Shown here piece by piece: positions 45,070-56,616 of a DNA stretch of 64,000 nucleotides (its first letter is position 1; every line of letters starts with the position of its first letter). Origin of the DNA: Elmis aenea (taxonomy: Eukaryota; Arthropoda; Insecta; Coleoptera; Elmidae); NCBI GenBank assembly GCA_947652605.1, contig OX393579.1, forward strand, positions 22,589,674 to 22,653,673. The letters run 5' to 3'. A program made the position numbers and the translations under genes. The notes below the pieces were generated by a model that was not told the DNA's origin, ran no database searches, and saw nothing but the letters and a program-made list of their open reading frames with translations.

Positions 45070-45439
45070 ATTTAAGCAAATTTTACGCTATAGATCGACA
45101 AATGGTGATACTGTAGGGCACACTGACGCGTGAATTCCCGAAAAACCGCTGTACTTTTAACCTAGGAATTTTTGAAAGTGTGGTTTCGCAGTGAAACCAC
45201 ATCACCTGAAAGGCTTAAGATACAATCGAAATTTTTTAAATTTTTTATTTGCTAATCAGATATCAGACGACAATATGATTAAAATTGTTTACACTTGTTA
45301 ACTTTTGCAAATGTTTGCATTTAAAATATCTAAAGATTTGTTCATGGTTTAAGTGACAAGACTGCAATAACGCTAAATTTAACCCCAAACTACGCCATTT
45401 AAGGTAGCGGTGCGTAGCGTGTAATGCAGTAAGATAATT

Positions 45440-45600
45440 TTTCAAACACGATTGTGTAGAAACTGCAAGACGAAAATTTCGGCGTCATTTATAACTTTAT
45501 CGTCACGAAACGGTTTCGTCAGCTCATGCTATAAAGAAATGGGTTAATAATTTTGAAACAACAGGTTCAGCACTAAGCAAGAAGCATTCTAAGTCCTAGA
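45440..45600 (+). pseudogene. DUF4817-type transposase N-terminal relic
   Basis: Plus-strand fragments give ARRKFRRH, then RHETVSSAHAIKKWVNNFET and TGSALSKK. This matches the helix-turn-helix of DUF4817 transposases (RRF.R.F, AI..W...F..TGS). Frame changes are needed between blocks. The minus-strand relic at 52820-52905 carries the related KRKFRRHITL and KKWVN blocks. Confidence 0.6.
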
Positions 45601-46096
45601 TTCTAGAACCAAGAAATACCATTCATTTTAATTAGTTTAATTATGAAAGCTCTAAGATATCATTCTGAATTTCTGAAATTTGTCACCTGAGAAATACTAT
45701 CACGCAAAAGGGTGTCATTTAGATCAGATTTGTGTCCTTTAAAAGGCCTGACAAAGCGAATAGGGTGAAAAGACAAAATTAATTAAATAAACATTTTGCC
45801 GACGCAAATCTAAAGGGAATTTACAATCTCAGTATGAGTGTTGCACAGCGGAAATGATTGACTCTTGTGGCATTTTAAAATTGAACCATCGCCCGTCAAA
45901 AGCGATGAATGATGTGGTACGAAAGTCACTGAATACTAAACAATGATTTTAGAATTGTATTTTATCTTATATTTTAAAACTGGATGAAATATCAAAATTA
46001 TTACACCAGCGTAAATTGCGTTAAATAAAAGTTCAGTATATTGTACATACACATCATGAGATCGATTATTGAGGGCAAATATTATAGTAGGTATCA
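45601..46096. other. Degraded DNA after the DUF4817 relic
   Basis: Probably further eroded transposon sequence, but no block is clear enough to call. Confidence 0.3.
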
Positions 46097-46532
46097 GGAC
46101 TAGAAACCGAAAAAAATTTTGGTTAACGGTTAACCGAATTCAAGAACTTTATTTTTATAACGGTTTTTGTTGAAAAACCGGTTTTTTCCGTAAAAACCGG
46201 TTAATTTAACCGGTTTTTAACATTATTCAGATTTGGAATGCAAAGTATAAAAAGATATTATCTATTTATAATTTTATAACATATGTACAATCAAGCATTC
46301 AGTAATTACTTTTGGTAAACTAATCACATTTAATACAGATTTGGTATTTTTTCAAAATAATTTTTATTAAAAAGAGATGTTTAAAAAACCGGTTTTTTAT
46401 TATTTTGGTTAAAAGTTACCGTTTTTTTTTGCCTTTAAAAATAACGGTTTCGGTTTCGGTTAAAAATCACAATTTTGGACAAAAAATAAAGGTTAACCGG
46501 TTTTTTAAACCGGTTTTTAACCCAAGCAGTTT
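46097..46532. mobile_element. Element with AACCGGTT terminal arrays
   Basis: Ends CAGGACTAGAAACCG and the inverse of CTTGGGTTAAAAACCGG enclose arrays of GGTTAACCG, AAAACCGG and AACCGGTT motifs (46130-46210 and 46390-46525). Architecture matches the hAT-type elements at 13712 and 61893, but no target duplication was found. Confidence 0.5.
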
Positions 46533-46599
46533 TGAATATAACTGCAACATATTAGCTATTTTTTATAACCTCAAATAATTTTTGGACAAACATTTTTAT

Positions 46600-46910
46600 T
46601 AAGAGTGCCGTGACCTGCATAAATATTTTTTTTTATTTTAAAGTGTTCGAAAAATGTTTTTGTTAATTTTGATTTATATTATGGTTACCTAAATCGGCTT
46701 TAATAAATACGAAATTGGTTATTTGACACAAAGTAATTTTTTTTAATGGAGCGATAGTGGCTCATGCGGTTATTTTTTCTAATGAATTCAACAGTACCTA
46801 CTACCTACCAATAACTTAATATTTTTATTAGGAGCAGGCATTAAAATTGTTGTTAAGTTTTGGTAAGATACTTTAATAATCATAGTTGACTATACTCATA
46901 CACAGGGTGT
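46600..46910. repeat. Diverged single arm related to the 35-36 kb palindrome
   Basis: Follows the left arm at 35540-35830 through 'gtgccgtgacctg', 'ggttac', 'gacacaaag' and 'ccaataactt' and ends near a CAGGGTGTTC motif, with many substitutions. Confidence 0.6.
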
Positions 46911-46956
46911 TCTATTTGAAATAACAAAGTACCTGATATCAGTTACACCTGGTGTA

Positions 46957-47360
46957 CAGGGTGATTGAAATTCGAGTAAGCAGGGGGTCGCTTAATATAA
47001 TAGCTAGAGTATAAGTTTAAATAAGTATAAGTTTAAATAAAGTTACTTAATTTGGTGCTTATCAATAATCTGAAGAAAAATTGAAAATATCTCAAACAGT
47101 ATCCGAGAAAATTAGGAAAAACCGGAAAATTTGATTTTTGAAAATCGTCTGGAGTATAAAGTATTGCAAATGTGTAAAAACATTGCTTAAGCAAATTTTA
47201 AGACGCATCGGATAGTTATCACTAATTTATTCTAGATCGATTCGTTTTTGTTTTATGACAACCAACTTAATTTTTTCTTATGGGCGCAATTTTTGCTATT
47301 TACATGATCAAATAGAATTTATTTTTCTGAATACATTGGTGTATCACGTATATTTTACTA
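46957..47360. repeat. GATTGAAATTCGAG-family repeat, longest uninterrupted copy
   Basis: Starts CAGGGTGATTGAAATTCGAG and runs through 'atctcaaacagtatccgaga' and 'ttttgttttatgacaacc'. The right end is not defined. Confidence 0.6.
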
Positions 47361-48635
47361 CCTTATTCATTAACAAATTTAAAAAAATGCGTTTTATTAA
47401 ACAATAACCACTATAAATCGCGATATGCATTTTTCTTCGTATTTAAGCTCATTTTTACGAATTAATAATGTGACAAGTAACAGGCTTTCAACACTTTTGC
47501 TTTGTTAATTGGTTGTCATTGAAACGACATAGCCTACAACGACCGGCCTACCTGATTTATAGTGGTTGTTGTTTAAAAAGGTTTAGTTTTTTTTTGGAAA
47601 AGAGACTTTTTTTAATTTATACAATTAGCAATATTTAACCAGCTTTATTTACCTTACATAAAAAGTGAATAAATTAATTAACTGAAACATTTATGAAGTA
47701 ATTTTATCTAAACAAACTAGATTGTATAAAAAAAAATGTTGGAACATGATGTCATTTTCTGGAATACTATGTACATTTGTGGCGCTAAAAATTTTAGCTT
47801 TTATAATTGATAAAATTTAAAAACAAAAACGAGCACAGTTGGACAGAAAATGAAACTAATATTCTTTGATATATCCGTCCAGAATAGAACACGATGTGAA
47901 CAATTCGCATTTTGGTCCTGTATATCAAATAATGGTTTATGGAAGGGCAACAGCAATTTATCAAATATTTGTAGTGTTTTAGACACATGCGTGTATTTAT
48001 GAGCTATTCGGTCAAGGGTGAACCTTTCAACAGAGAATTTCATCACCAAAACTCATCACGATGAAGTGGTCCTCAGAATATTTGACATTATTTTATTGGT
48101 TTTATTGAATCAATTTACCTTTAACGCATTTAATTGTTGTTATTAATTGCTAATATTTCAAAATATATTGAGCTGTTTAACCAATTTGAAATACATTGTT
48201 GAATATTTTCTGACTACCATATCAATTAAAGTAATTTAAATGTTTAAACTTTAAACTATGTAAATCATTCGTTTAAAATGTAAAATATCTGTTTCATTTA
48301 AAAATCGTTCATCATATTTTCTGTAAAGATTATTTTTTGTTGATGTTTCGTAGTACAAAAAAAAAGATATTTTAGACAGAAAATTAACAGAAAGGAACCA
48401 ACCAAGAGATTGATCATGAAAACAGTTTTCAACAAATTTATTGTTACGTCCATTCGAATATGTGACACTTATACAAAATACAAAACTACAACTTTAAGTT
48501 CTTCTCTAATAAGTAATGGCGACACAACCTAACCAAAAAAGGTTGTTTACTGTGTATTCGAACTATAACAGATAAAATAAAAATCGATTTTTAACAGCAT
48601 TTCATACAAGAAACATGTTACAAACAACTTAAACT
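47361..48635. other. AT-rich intergenic stretch
   Basis: No gene or element boundary recognised. Confidence 0.4.
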
Positions 48636-49229
48636 GTACAGGTTGGTCCAAATTCGATTAGATTACATGGATATCTCGTTTAATATCCAAGATAGAGAAA
48701 CGGTTTAGTTACAAAAAATGTGCAGTTTTTAAAGATAAACTCAGAACCGTTTTCAAAAATCTTCTATCATTTCCTGTTTCTGAGCTATTAGCGAAAAACT
48801 GTTTATTTGGGTCATATAATTATGTGTCATATATACGTTATTGTTGCAAATAAGGGAAAACTAAGGAATTTAAATAGACCATAGCCAACTATAGCTTCCA
48901 TTAAAAAAAAGATAAGTTGTGTTATAACTTTTTAACGACAAGCATAATTTTCTTATGACTATCAAAATCTACATAAAAACATCTAAAAATAATCTTCATA
49001 AATTTTTTCGATATTTGCAACAATAACGTAGATATGACACATAATATACATGACCAAAATAAACAGTTTTTCGGTAATAATTCAGAAACCGGAAATTATA
49101 GAATAATTTTGAAAACGGTTCTGAAATTTTCTCAAAATACTGCCCATTTTTGGTAATTTAACCGTTTCTCTATCTTGAATATTAAGCGAGATACCCATGT
49201 AAATCCATCGAATTTGTACCACCCTGTAC
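48636..49229. repeat. CAGGGTGG-family MITE, 594 bp, both ends
   Basis: Left end GTACAGGTTGGTCCAAATTC, right end inverse of GTACAGGGTGGTACAAATTC. The arms repeat TATCTCGTTTAATATCCAAG-type sequence on opposite strands. Confidence 0.75.
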
Positions 49230-50934
49230 ATGAATTAATTATAAACAAAGTAAATATCTTACTATACACACAAATAATTAGTAATCGCAATACAACAATA
49301 ATTTTTGGTTAAGTAAAGATATTAAAGAAAAAAAGTTAATCCTTCTTAAAACCAAAATTCTTGTATTAAATTGCAAAAAAATGTTGTATTTGGAACAAAT
49401 TGAAGACGTTATTTTAATGATAAAATTTATGCTACGACATCAGTTTAGTTTTACGTAGTCGCCCATGATGATCATTGTTATAATAGTTGCATAGGAGTGG
49501 ATAAATAATTAAGAAAACTATTGACAAACTGACGGTAGTTTCGAAACTGGTCTAGTTTTTTTAGATTTTTCATAAATAATAAGATTAGTGATTTTTAACT
49601 AAACTTACTTTTATTACATTAAAAATTATGATATTTATAACTATTCAAAAGCAAATTTTGTTATAATTGGCATGCTATTGAAATTGATAGCAAAGGCAAA
49701 TAAACGTTTACCTAAGACTACTGCTAGATATACATTTTAGAAATTAAAATATAATTCAAGTAATTTCTACCGGTTACTAGTAGATCCTTAAAATGTTAAA
49801 AAAAGTAACATTCAATTTAAAAATTGATTTAGACAAATAGACTACAGACAAAAATCATTAGCAAGCTTACATTTGCCCGAAAGTGCTTTATTTTAAATAA
49901 AACGATAAATATAGAATCAAAACATTAAAAATCGATTAAGGAAATTTTGTACTAAAAAATAGTGTTTTCAAGAATTTTTTGGATACGGAAGTCGTTTTTA
50001 AACCAAAATTGCGTCTTCTGTTAAAATATTACATTACAAAAATTAAATGAAAATATAGTTAAGAAAAAATATTTATTTTTATTTTAATGCGTCATAAAAT
50101 ATGTTTCATACATTATTTAAATATGTTAAACTATGCTTAATTTATTCAAATTTTTGCTTTTAACTGATTATTATGTACATTTAATGTTTTAATTTTATTA
50201 CTGTTTAGCCAGAGCGTATTAAAACATATTTTGCAACGATAAAGCAAACGCAAAGTTATTAAAAGGTTATAACATTTTTTTAAACTTATATTTCGTTGGA
50301 TTTACCTACTGGTAAACTACGTTATAATTTATAATCGTTTAAAGATGCAAGCAATATTTTAAACTTGATTTTTTTAGGAAGAAAAAATCATGGATTTCAT
50401 AGCACACATTTTTTCAAAAAACGTAATCGACAAATTGCTTTTATCAACTTCTTTTACACCAAAGCTTGTCACGAAATATTAGAGGTAATAGAACACAACT
50501 CGAAAGCAATTTTCAACTTTTCCGTAAATCTATTTCTGTGTCTTTTAAATAAAGGCATCACAATAAGCCCACCAATTTTGATATGTGAAATATGTCAACT
50601 GTGATATACAGACAAGAAAAGTTGCCTCGGGAAACTGAGGTTATTTCCTGCACGTCTACTGGAGATTCGACTTCCTTCTAACCCTCGAAATAGCGAAGAA
50701 GGTGAGACGAAAAATTAATGAAATAAATATTGCATTGGGGAAATTCGGCGAAGTGTTTATAATGTTTGTGTATAATTATAATCTGTGTATGAACCAATAC
50801 GACATAAGGAACTTAAGTGTTAAACTGAACATCCAATTATACAGTGTGGCGCGCGGCAAAACAAGATTAAAACTCCGCCATTAACGAATGACTGTACGTT
50901 ATAGATATTTTACTGCGTGCATGCAAAACACCCG
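49230..50934. other. AT-rich intergenic stretch
   Basis: About 1.7 kb without recognised gene, RNA or element. Confidence 0.4.
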
Positions 50935-51110
50935 ATCATTTTTTTAGGCTGGAAAATACATTTTCACCGACCTAGGCCATAAAGTACCTAGTTTGCCATG
51001 GTTGACGAGTTGTCTTTACCGGCCTAGGCTGGAAAGTATCTGGTTGCTATGGTGGTGAGTTGTTGTGTTGATTTGCGCTGTCAAACAAGCGTCGTTATAC
51101 CAGTAAAGAT
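50935..51110. repeat. GCCTAGGC-containing repeat, inverted copy
   Basis: Inverse of the 42475-42600 segment: AGGCTGGAAAATACATTTTC and CCGGCCTAGGCTGGAAAGTA lie on the plus strand here. Confidence 0.6.
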
Positions 51111-51185
51111 GTACGTTCCAGCCTAAAAATTGATCGGAAACAACTGATTTTCTGGACGGACGCAAAAAAATAATATTACGTAATA

Positions 51186-51500
51186 AGACTTTCCAGGTGT
51201 GTTACGTACAATATTTTTTTTATGTCTACCAATGACACCAAAATCACTATCATCGCCTACCATCATTAAACAATAACTTAATAAACTAATTGTAAAAATT
51301 GGCTTTGTTGTAGAACGACGATTGTTTGCCAGTGCAACTCATTAACATCGAAATCAGGTACTTTCCGGTTTCCGCCCTAGGCCGGCAAAGACAACTCATT
51401 AATATAAGAAACAGGTACTTTCTGGCTTAGGTCGATAAAGATGTATTTACCAGCCTAAAAAATGATCGGGAAAAGCTGATTTTCTGGACAGACGCAAAAA
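51186..51500. repeat. GCCTAGGC-containing repeat, copy 2
   Basis: Direct counterpart of 42316-42640; see that entry. It directly precedes the CAGGGTGACAC element. Confidence 0.65.
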
Positions 51501-51517
51501 AAGTTATTTGCTAAATA

Positions 51518-52031
51518 CAGGGTGACACAGAAAAACGGGAACTTTTTGAAAACCCCAAAAAAAAATATAGAAATCCAAAAACCTTTTTTTTTTGCCAAAA
51601 ATTTAACCATTACAGCTTACCATTTAAGAAACAGAAATACAATTTAACAATTTCTGAAAAGAATGTCCTCTAGATGACGTCCTTCTCTACGTTTGCATTC
51701 GTCCAGCCTGCCGTTGAGGTTCCTCATTACTCGCTGTAACATCTCAATCTCAGCTGGGATACCACGAACTTCGTCGAGTTCTTTGTTTCAATTCATCCAG
51801 TGTCCTTGGCCGAGTCATGTAGACCCAACTCTTGAGGTAACTCCACAAAAAAAAACCAGGGAATGGCACCGAATCTTGAGATGACACGGTTACCAAACAA
51901 TTCTCGAACAACTGCCCTTGATCGCTTTGCAGTGTACGATGTCGCACCATCCTATTGACACCGGGCTTTGTTTAGTTTCCTTTTTTTTTTTTTTGGGGTT
52001 TTCAAAAGTTCCCGTTTTTTGTGTCACCCTG
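51518..52031 (-). mobile_element. CAGGGTGACAC element carrying a transposase relic
   Basis: Ends CAGGGTGACACAGAAAAACG and the inverse of CAGGGTGACACAAAAAACGG form a TIR of about 45 bp that continues GGGAACTTTTTGAAAACCCC. Length is 514 bp. It is one of the few CAGGGTG-ended elements here with coding remains. Confidence 0.8.
51660..51966 (-). pseudogene. DUF4817-type transposase C-terminal relic
   Basis: Minus-strand blocks: FPGFFLWSYLKSWVYMTRPR, TLDELKQR, then in another frame IPAEIEMLQRVMRNLNGRLD followed by ECKRREGRHLEDILF. This is the standard C-terminal third of DUF4817/Tc1-mariner transposases (FFLWGYLK..VY...P.TL.EL, then ML.RV......R...C....G.HLE...F). The catalytic Asp/Glu position before FFLW is altered. 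The N-terminal two thirds are missing through internal deletion of the 514-bp element. Confidence 0.75.
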
Positions 52032-52036
52032 TTTAA

Positions 52037-52905
52037 CATTCGGTAGATGACCACCTTCTCTGTGTAAGCATTCCTCCTCCATTCGCAAACGCAGGGTACC
52101 CATTACTTGGAGCAAACAACAGAGAACGCGTCAGTATCATCAATAATCCTAACCTTCCATTGATCGGTTACGTAAGGACGATGAGTAAATACTCCACGTT
52201 TTTAAAATCACACAATGAAATGGTTATCTCACTGGCAATAGAATATCGCCATTTTTAGAAATGATGCCGTTTTTGATGAAAACAATGGGTTTCAAATCTT
52301 GCACTTCTTGAATCTTGTGTAGATTGAAATTTAAATTATTTCTCAATATTCTATCCAAAGTACGGCTGGGCAATTTTAATGACGCGGAATGTCGCCTAGC
52401 AGAACGCTTAGGACTCTGCATGATAGCGGTTTTGGTTGCCTTCACTGTCTGGCGTTTGAATGGTATTTTTTAGTTCTAGATGCTTTTTGCTTAGTACCGG
52501 ACCTGTTGTTTCCAAAGGGGTCTACTCACCTACCAATTTGTCGGGACAACCGGCCGATAAATTGTTTAATGTGTAGTTTGTCACCCGACCAACCCGACAG
52601 TTGGAACGGTCGGCTGACCAGTCCATCCAACAAGCCAATCGCCCCACCACATTCCTTTAGATAAGGACTATTAAACCGAAAATTTAACATCAAAATGAAT
52701 AAAAGCTATGACGTTTATGCTGTGTTGGTTGTACTGATCGGGAGGTGTGTAGACAACACCCAACTCGGAGTTCCCGACTGTCGGCCCCGAGTTGGCTAAT
52801 GAGTAGAGGCCTTTAATTGTTAACCCATTTCTTGTAGCGTGAACTGACAGAACCGGATCACGACGATAAAGTTATGTGACGCCGAAATTTTCGTTTTGCA
52901 GCTTC
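52037..52905 (-). pseudogene. Second DUF4817-type transposase relic, interrupted
   Basis: On the minus strand, in N-to-C order: KRKFRRHITL and KKWVN (52905-52820); a foreign segment (about 52515-52814); QSPKRSARRHSASLKLPSRT and LDRILRNNLNF followed by HKIQEVQDLKP (about 52420-52270), the classic second helix-turn-helix and linker; THRPYVTDQWK (about 52180); then VMGTLRLRMEE and CLHREGGHLPN (about 52135-52045). Catalytic blocks are mostly lost. The CAGGGTGACAC element lies just 3' of it and a CAGGGTGG MITE just 5'. It is an old multi-hit relic. Confidence 0.7.
52515..52814. repeat. MITE-like insert in the transposase relic
   Basis: AAGGGGTCTACTCACCTACCAA-like sequence at about 52515 and the inverse of AAAGGCCTCTACTCATTAGC at about 52814 form weak inverted ends. 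The interior is GC-rich with ACTCGG/CCGAGT hairpins. It sits between two consecutive blocks of the DUF4817 relic, so it is an insertion. Confidence 0.5.
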
Positions 52906-52908
52906 TAT

Positions 52909-53530
52909 GTACAGGGTGGTCCATATTCGATGGGATTACATGGGTATCTCGCTTAATAGTCAAGATAGAGAAACGGTTAAATTAACAAAAATGTGCAAAT
53001 TTTTTTAAGATAAACATAAAACCGTTTTCAAAAATATTATACCATTTCCGGTTTTGGAATTATTAGAAAAAAGTTTTTTTTTTGTCATATTAACAAGGTG
53101 CCATATCTCCGTTATTATTGTATGATAAATATCAAAAAAGTTTATCAAGAATATTTTTAGATATTTTTATGTAGATTTTGATTCTACTACAAAAAAAAAT
53201 TTACGCTCGCCGTTAAAAAGTTATGACACAAGCATACCTTTTTTAAAATGAAAGCTATAGTTGGCTATGACCTATTTAAATTACTTATTTTTTTCTCATT
53301 CCAAATATATAAGGCTTGATGTATTTATTTTCAATATTACGCAAGTTACAAAGGTTTTTTTTTTTTAACTTTTTTTAAGTAGGCTGTGAAAACAAAAAAA
53401 AAACAAGAAAAACCGGAAATGATAGAAAATATTTGAGAACTCTTCTGAGTTTGTCATAAAATAATGCACATTTTTGGTAATTTAACCGTTTCTCTATCTT
53501 GAATCCCATCGAATTTGGACCACCCTGTAC
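52909..53530. repeat. CAGGGTGG-family MITE, 622 bp, both ends
   Basis: Left end GTACAGGGTGGTCCATATTC, right end inverse of GTACAGGGTGGTCCAAATTC. Subterminal arms repeat TTCTCTATCTTGA-type sequence on opposite strands. Confidence 0.8.
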
Positions 53531-54648
53531 ATAATAATTGTTTTTGTAAAACGATTTAATTGATAATGCACGCTATGCACCTGATAACCGATACATGTCA
53601 AATAGTTTTGGGTTAAATTGCGTTGAAATGAACAAATCATAATCTCCTGTTACTTGCATATTCAGTTCAAATTAACAGGGCTTCTTTTCGAATTTAGGTT
53701 AAAATGCGAACATAGATACACATTAATCAATCTTACACGACAAGGGGCTTAATAAGGCTTCATTGCAGATTCTTTGTTGAAAAATTTCGAGCAAGAATGA
53801 CAAGAATAAATTATTAATGTAAATATTACAATTTCCATTATATTTTTAACGGTCTTTCTTAATCTCTTAGCAGGCAGGTATTTTCTCGTCGTAATTATTG
53901 TAATTCTTTATAATAATAAAGATACGGACTCCTTTGAAATGTACACAAAATTAAGTCTTGCTGGCAAAGATCAAAGTACCTACCTTCAATTTTCTCTCAC
54001 AGATATTACTAACAACAGCCAACGTCTACGGTTAGCATCCTTTGATGTAATTAAACTGCTACTCCAGCGGTAACCGACTTTCTCTAACGTCAAAAAGCGA
54101 ACAACAATAATGTAAACAAAGAAACTCGAATTTTGTGCGGATACAAGCGGTACAAATCGATAAGTTATTTTATTTTACAAATTAAACTGAATTCCAGCAA
54201 TTAAAAAAATTATTAAGAAATAGTAAAAGTAAAAGCTATAAGAAAATAAATAAAAAGAACCTAACTTAACCTTAAACAAAACCGTTTATTTTCCAAATAC
54301 ATAAATACATAAAAACCTTTAAATTACTACTTTAGGTGCGTAAAGGAAAACTTTAGTGACATCTTCAATTTTTGATTATTGCATTAATTATCGCCGTATA
54401 GATAACCCCTGTATAACACGGCCTTCCTATAACACAGTTTTGCTTTAGCACGATTCAAGAATTGGGAAAGTTATCTTACAACAAGGTTTGATTATTGGGA
54501 AAATCCCCGTACCAAACGACACGTGATGAGAATTTTTAAGTGCAAGCTAGCACCATAATTTGCGTATAAATATTAGCGCCCTTATAGTAAATAAGAAGCA
54601 GCAGACATAAGAATCTCATATCAACTTCATAGCCGCGGCTTTTGTAAC
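53531..54648. other. AT-rich intergenic stretch
   Basis: No gene or element boundary recognised. Confidence 0.4.
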
Positions 54649-54844
54649 CAGCGGTCTCCAAACTGTTTTGGTCGCGCACCCCTCTTTTAATGGCGCAGGA
54701 TTAGCGCGCACCCCAAAATAAAAAATCACTTAAGTTTTATTGCAAAGTTCTTTAAATTATGCTGTGATAATTTATAAATGTGAATTTATAATAAATTATT
54801 TCGCGTTCCCTTGAGGGTGCGCGCATCTCCCTTGGAGACTATTG
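54649..54844. mobile_element. Probable hAT-type MITE
   Basis: Ends CAGCGGTCTCCAAACTG and the inverse of CAATAGTCTCCAAGGGAG, with GCGCGCACCCC and GTGCGCGC inside. The CAG.GGTCTC.AA end pattern is common for hAT MITEs. No 8-bp duplication is visible. Confidence 0.5.
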
Positions 54845-55284
54845 CAAAAATCTGATAATTTAGCCAATTAGCTTGTAATTAGCAATATTTATTGGTTTAG
54901 TCCCAAGTTTTATTGATCGCATAATCGAAATTAGAATTTCTAGCCGCTAGCTTTTTTCAGTTTTGGTACGCTGGCGCTAACTAGGACCAATTAGGCTTAA
55001 ATCGACTAAATAAACAACATTTTTAGTTTCGAAAACGTCGAGTCCATGTGAAATTGACTGCAAGTTTTCTATAAATCGGGTGTTTTCCTTTCACGGTAAA
55101 AACTGAAACATTACAGTAATCAGTAGTAATATAACAAGTGCATTGAAAATTATCGATAATTTTTGTAAGCATGCCCGAATGCAAGTTGAGCTGAAAAAAA
55201 CACGAGTGCACGAAGTGCACGAGTGATTTTTTCTGATCCAACTTGGATGAGTGAAGATTGGTCAAAAATTATAGATTATTGGCA

Positions 55285-56430
55285 ATGCACGAGTTATATT
55301 TTGTCAGAAAATTTCCTTCACCTTAACCTACCTGTCAAATGAAATGTACCTTATGTCAAATTTTACATGTACTGTCAGAGTTGTGCGTAAGGGGTGTGGT
55401 TTAATCTATATTAAAGTAACGCTACTGGTCTCCGAAATACGTTAAAAAATTATCAAGACCAAAATATTTAATTCCCTCTCCAAATTTATATTTTCGACCA
55501 ATCACAAACTCAAATATCTTAGAAACGACCAATAAACGCATGAAAGTCTATTAATAACGAAAAGGATATTATTAGTGTATGATTATTGGTCGTTTCTAGG
55601 AAATCTGAGTTTGTTTTTTGTCGAAAACGCAAATTTGCCAAGAAGATCAACGTCTGACAGGGAAATGCAAAATTATTACCGTGTAATGATGCTCCTATTG
55701 GTAGTTTCTAGAAGATTTAAGATTAATGATTGGTTGAAAACGCAAATTTGACAGGTGAAGAAAATTTTCAGTAGTAATATAACAAGTGCATTGAGTTATA
55801 TTTTGTCAGAAAATTTCCTTCACCTAACCTATCTTCAAATTAAAATGTTGTTTAATTTTGATAAATTAAAGTATACCTACTACTTACTGCGATTGTTATT
55901 ATTAATAGATCATTTATAACTAATTTTTAATTCAAGAATAATATTTTAATAAAAATTAATGAACCAAATAGTATTTAGGTACATACATAATCTGTTATGT
56001 CAAATTTTACAAGTACTGTCAGAGTGGTGTGTCAGGGGTGTGGTTTAATCTATATTAAAATAACGTTATTGGTCGCCGACATCTGTCAAAAAATTATCAA
56101 GACCAAAATACCTTATTCCCTCTCCAAATTTATATTTTCCACCAATCAAAAACTCAGATTTCTTAGAAACGACCAATAAACGCATGAAAATCTGTTAATT
56201 GCGAAAAGTAAATTATCAGTATATGATTATGTTTATTGGCCGTTTAAAGGAAATCTGAGTTTGTTATTGGTCGAAAACGCAAATTTGACAGGAGGATCAA
56301 CTCCTGGCAGAGGAATGTAAAATTATTACCGTGTAATATTGCTCCTATTGGTAGTTTCTAAAAGATTTAAGATTAGTGATTGGTTCAAAACGCAAATTTG
56401 ACAGGTGAAGGGAATTTTCAGTTATAATAT
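55285..56430. repeat. Tandem duplicated foldback repeat, about 644-bp period
   Basis: The segment starting TATGTCAAATTTTACATGTA at 55352 recurs at 55996 and is followed in both copies by the same 400 bp. Within each copy, about 44-bp arms around AGAAACGACCAATA and its inverse TATTGGTCGTTTCT enclose a short loop. Each repeat ends with 'aacgcaaatttgacaggtga'. Confidence 0.7.
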
Positions 56431-56436
56431 ATTAAG

Positions 56437-56616
56437 GGAACATTATTTTGCCGGTAAAATTATTGACAAAAGTTTGTTACTTTGGTAACATCCTGAGACA
56501 AAAGACATGACAAAATCCTGAGCCGAAGGCGAGGGATTTTGTCATTCATTTTGTCGAGGGATGTTACCTATAAGTAACAAACTTGAGTTAAAATTTTTCC
56601 TGCAAAATAATGTTCC
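56437..56616. repeat. 180-bp foldback MITE
   Basis: GGAACATTATTTTGCCGG at the left and its inverse (from 'cctgcaaaataatgttcc') at the right enclose GTTTGTTAC/GTAACAAAC arms and a central hairpin GACAAAATCC/GGATTTTGTC at 56509-56543. Confidence 0.65.
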
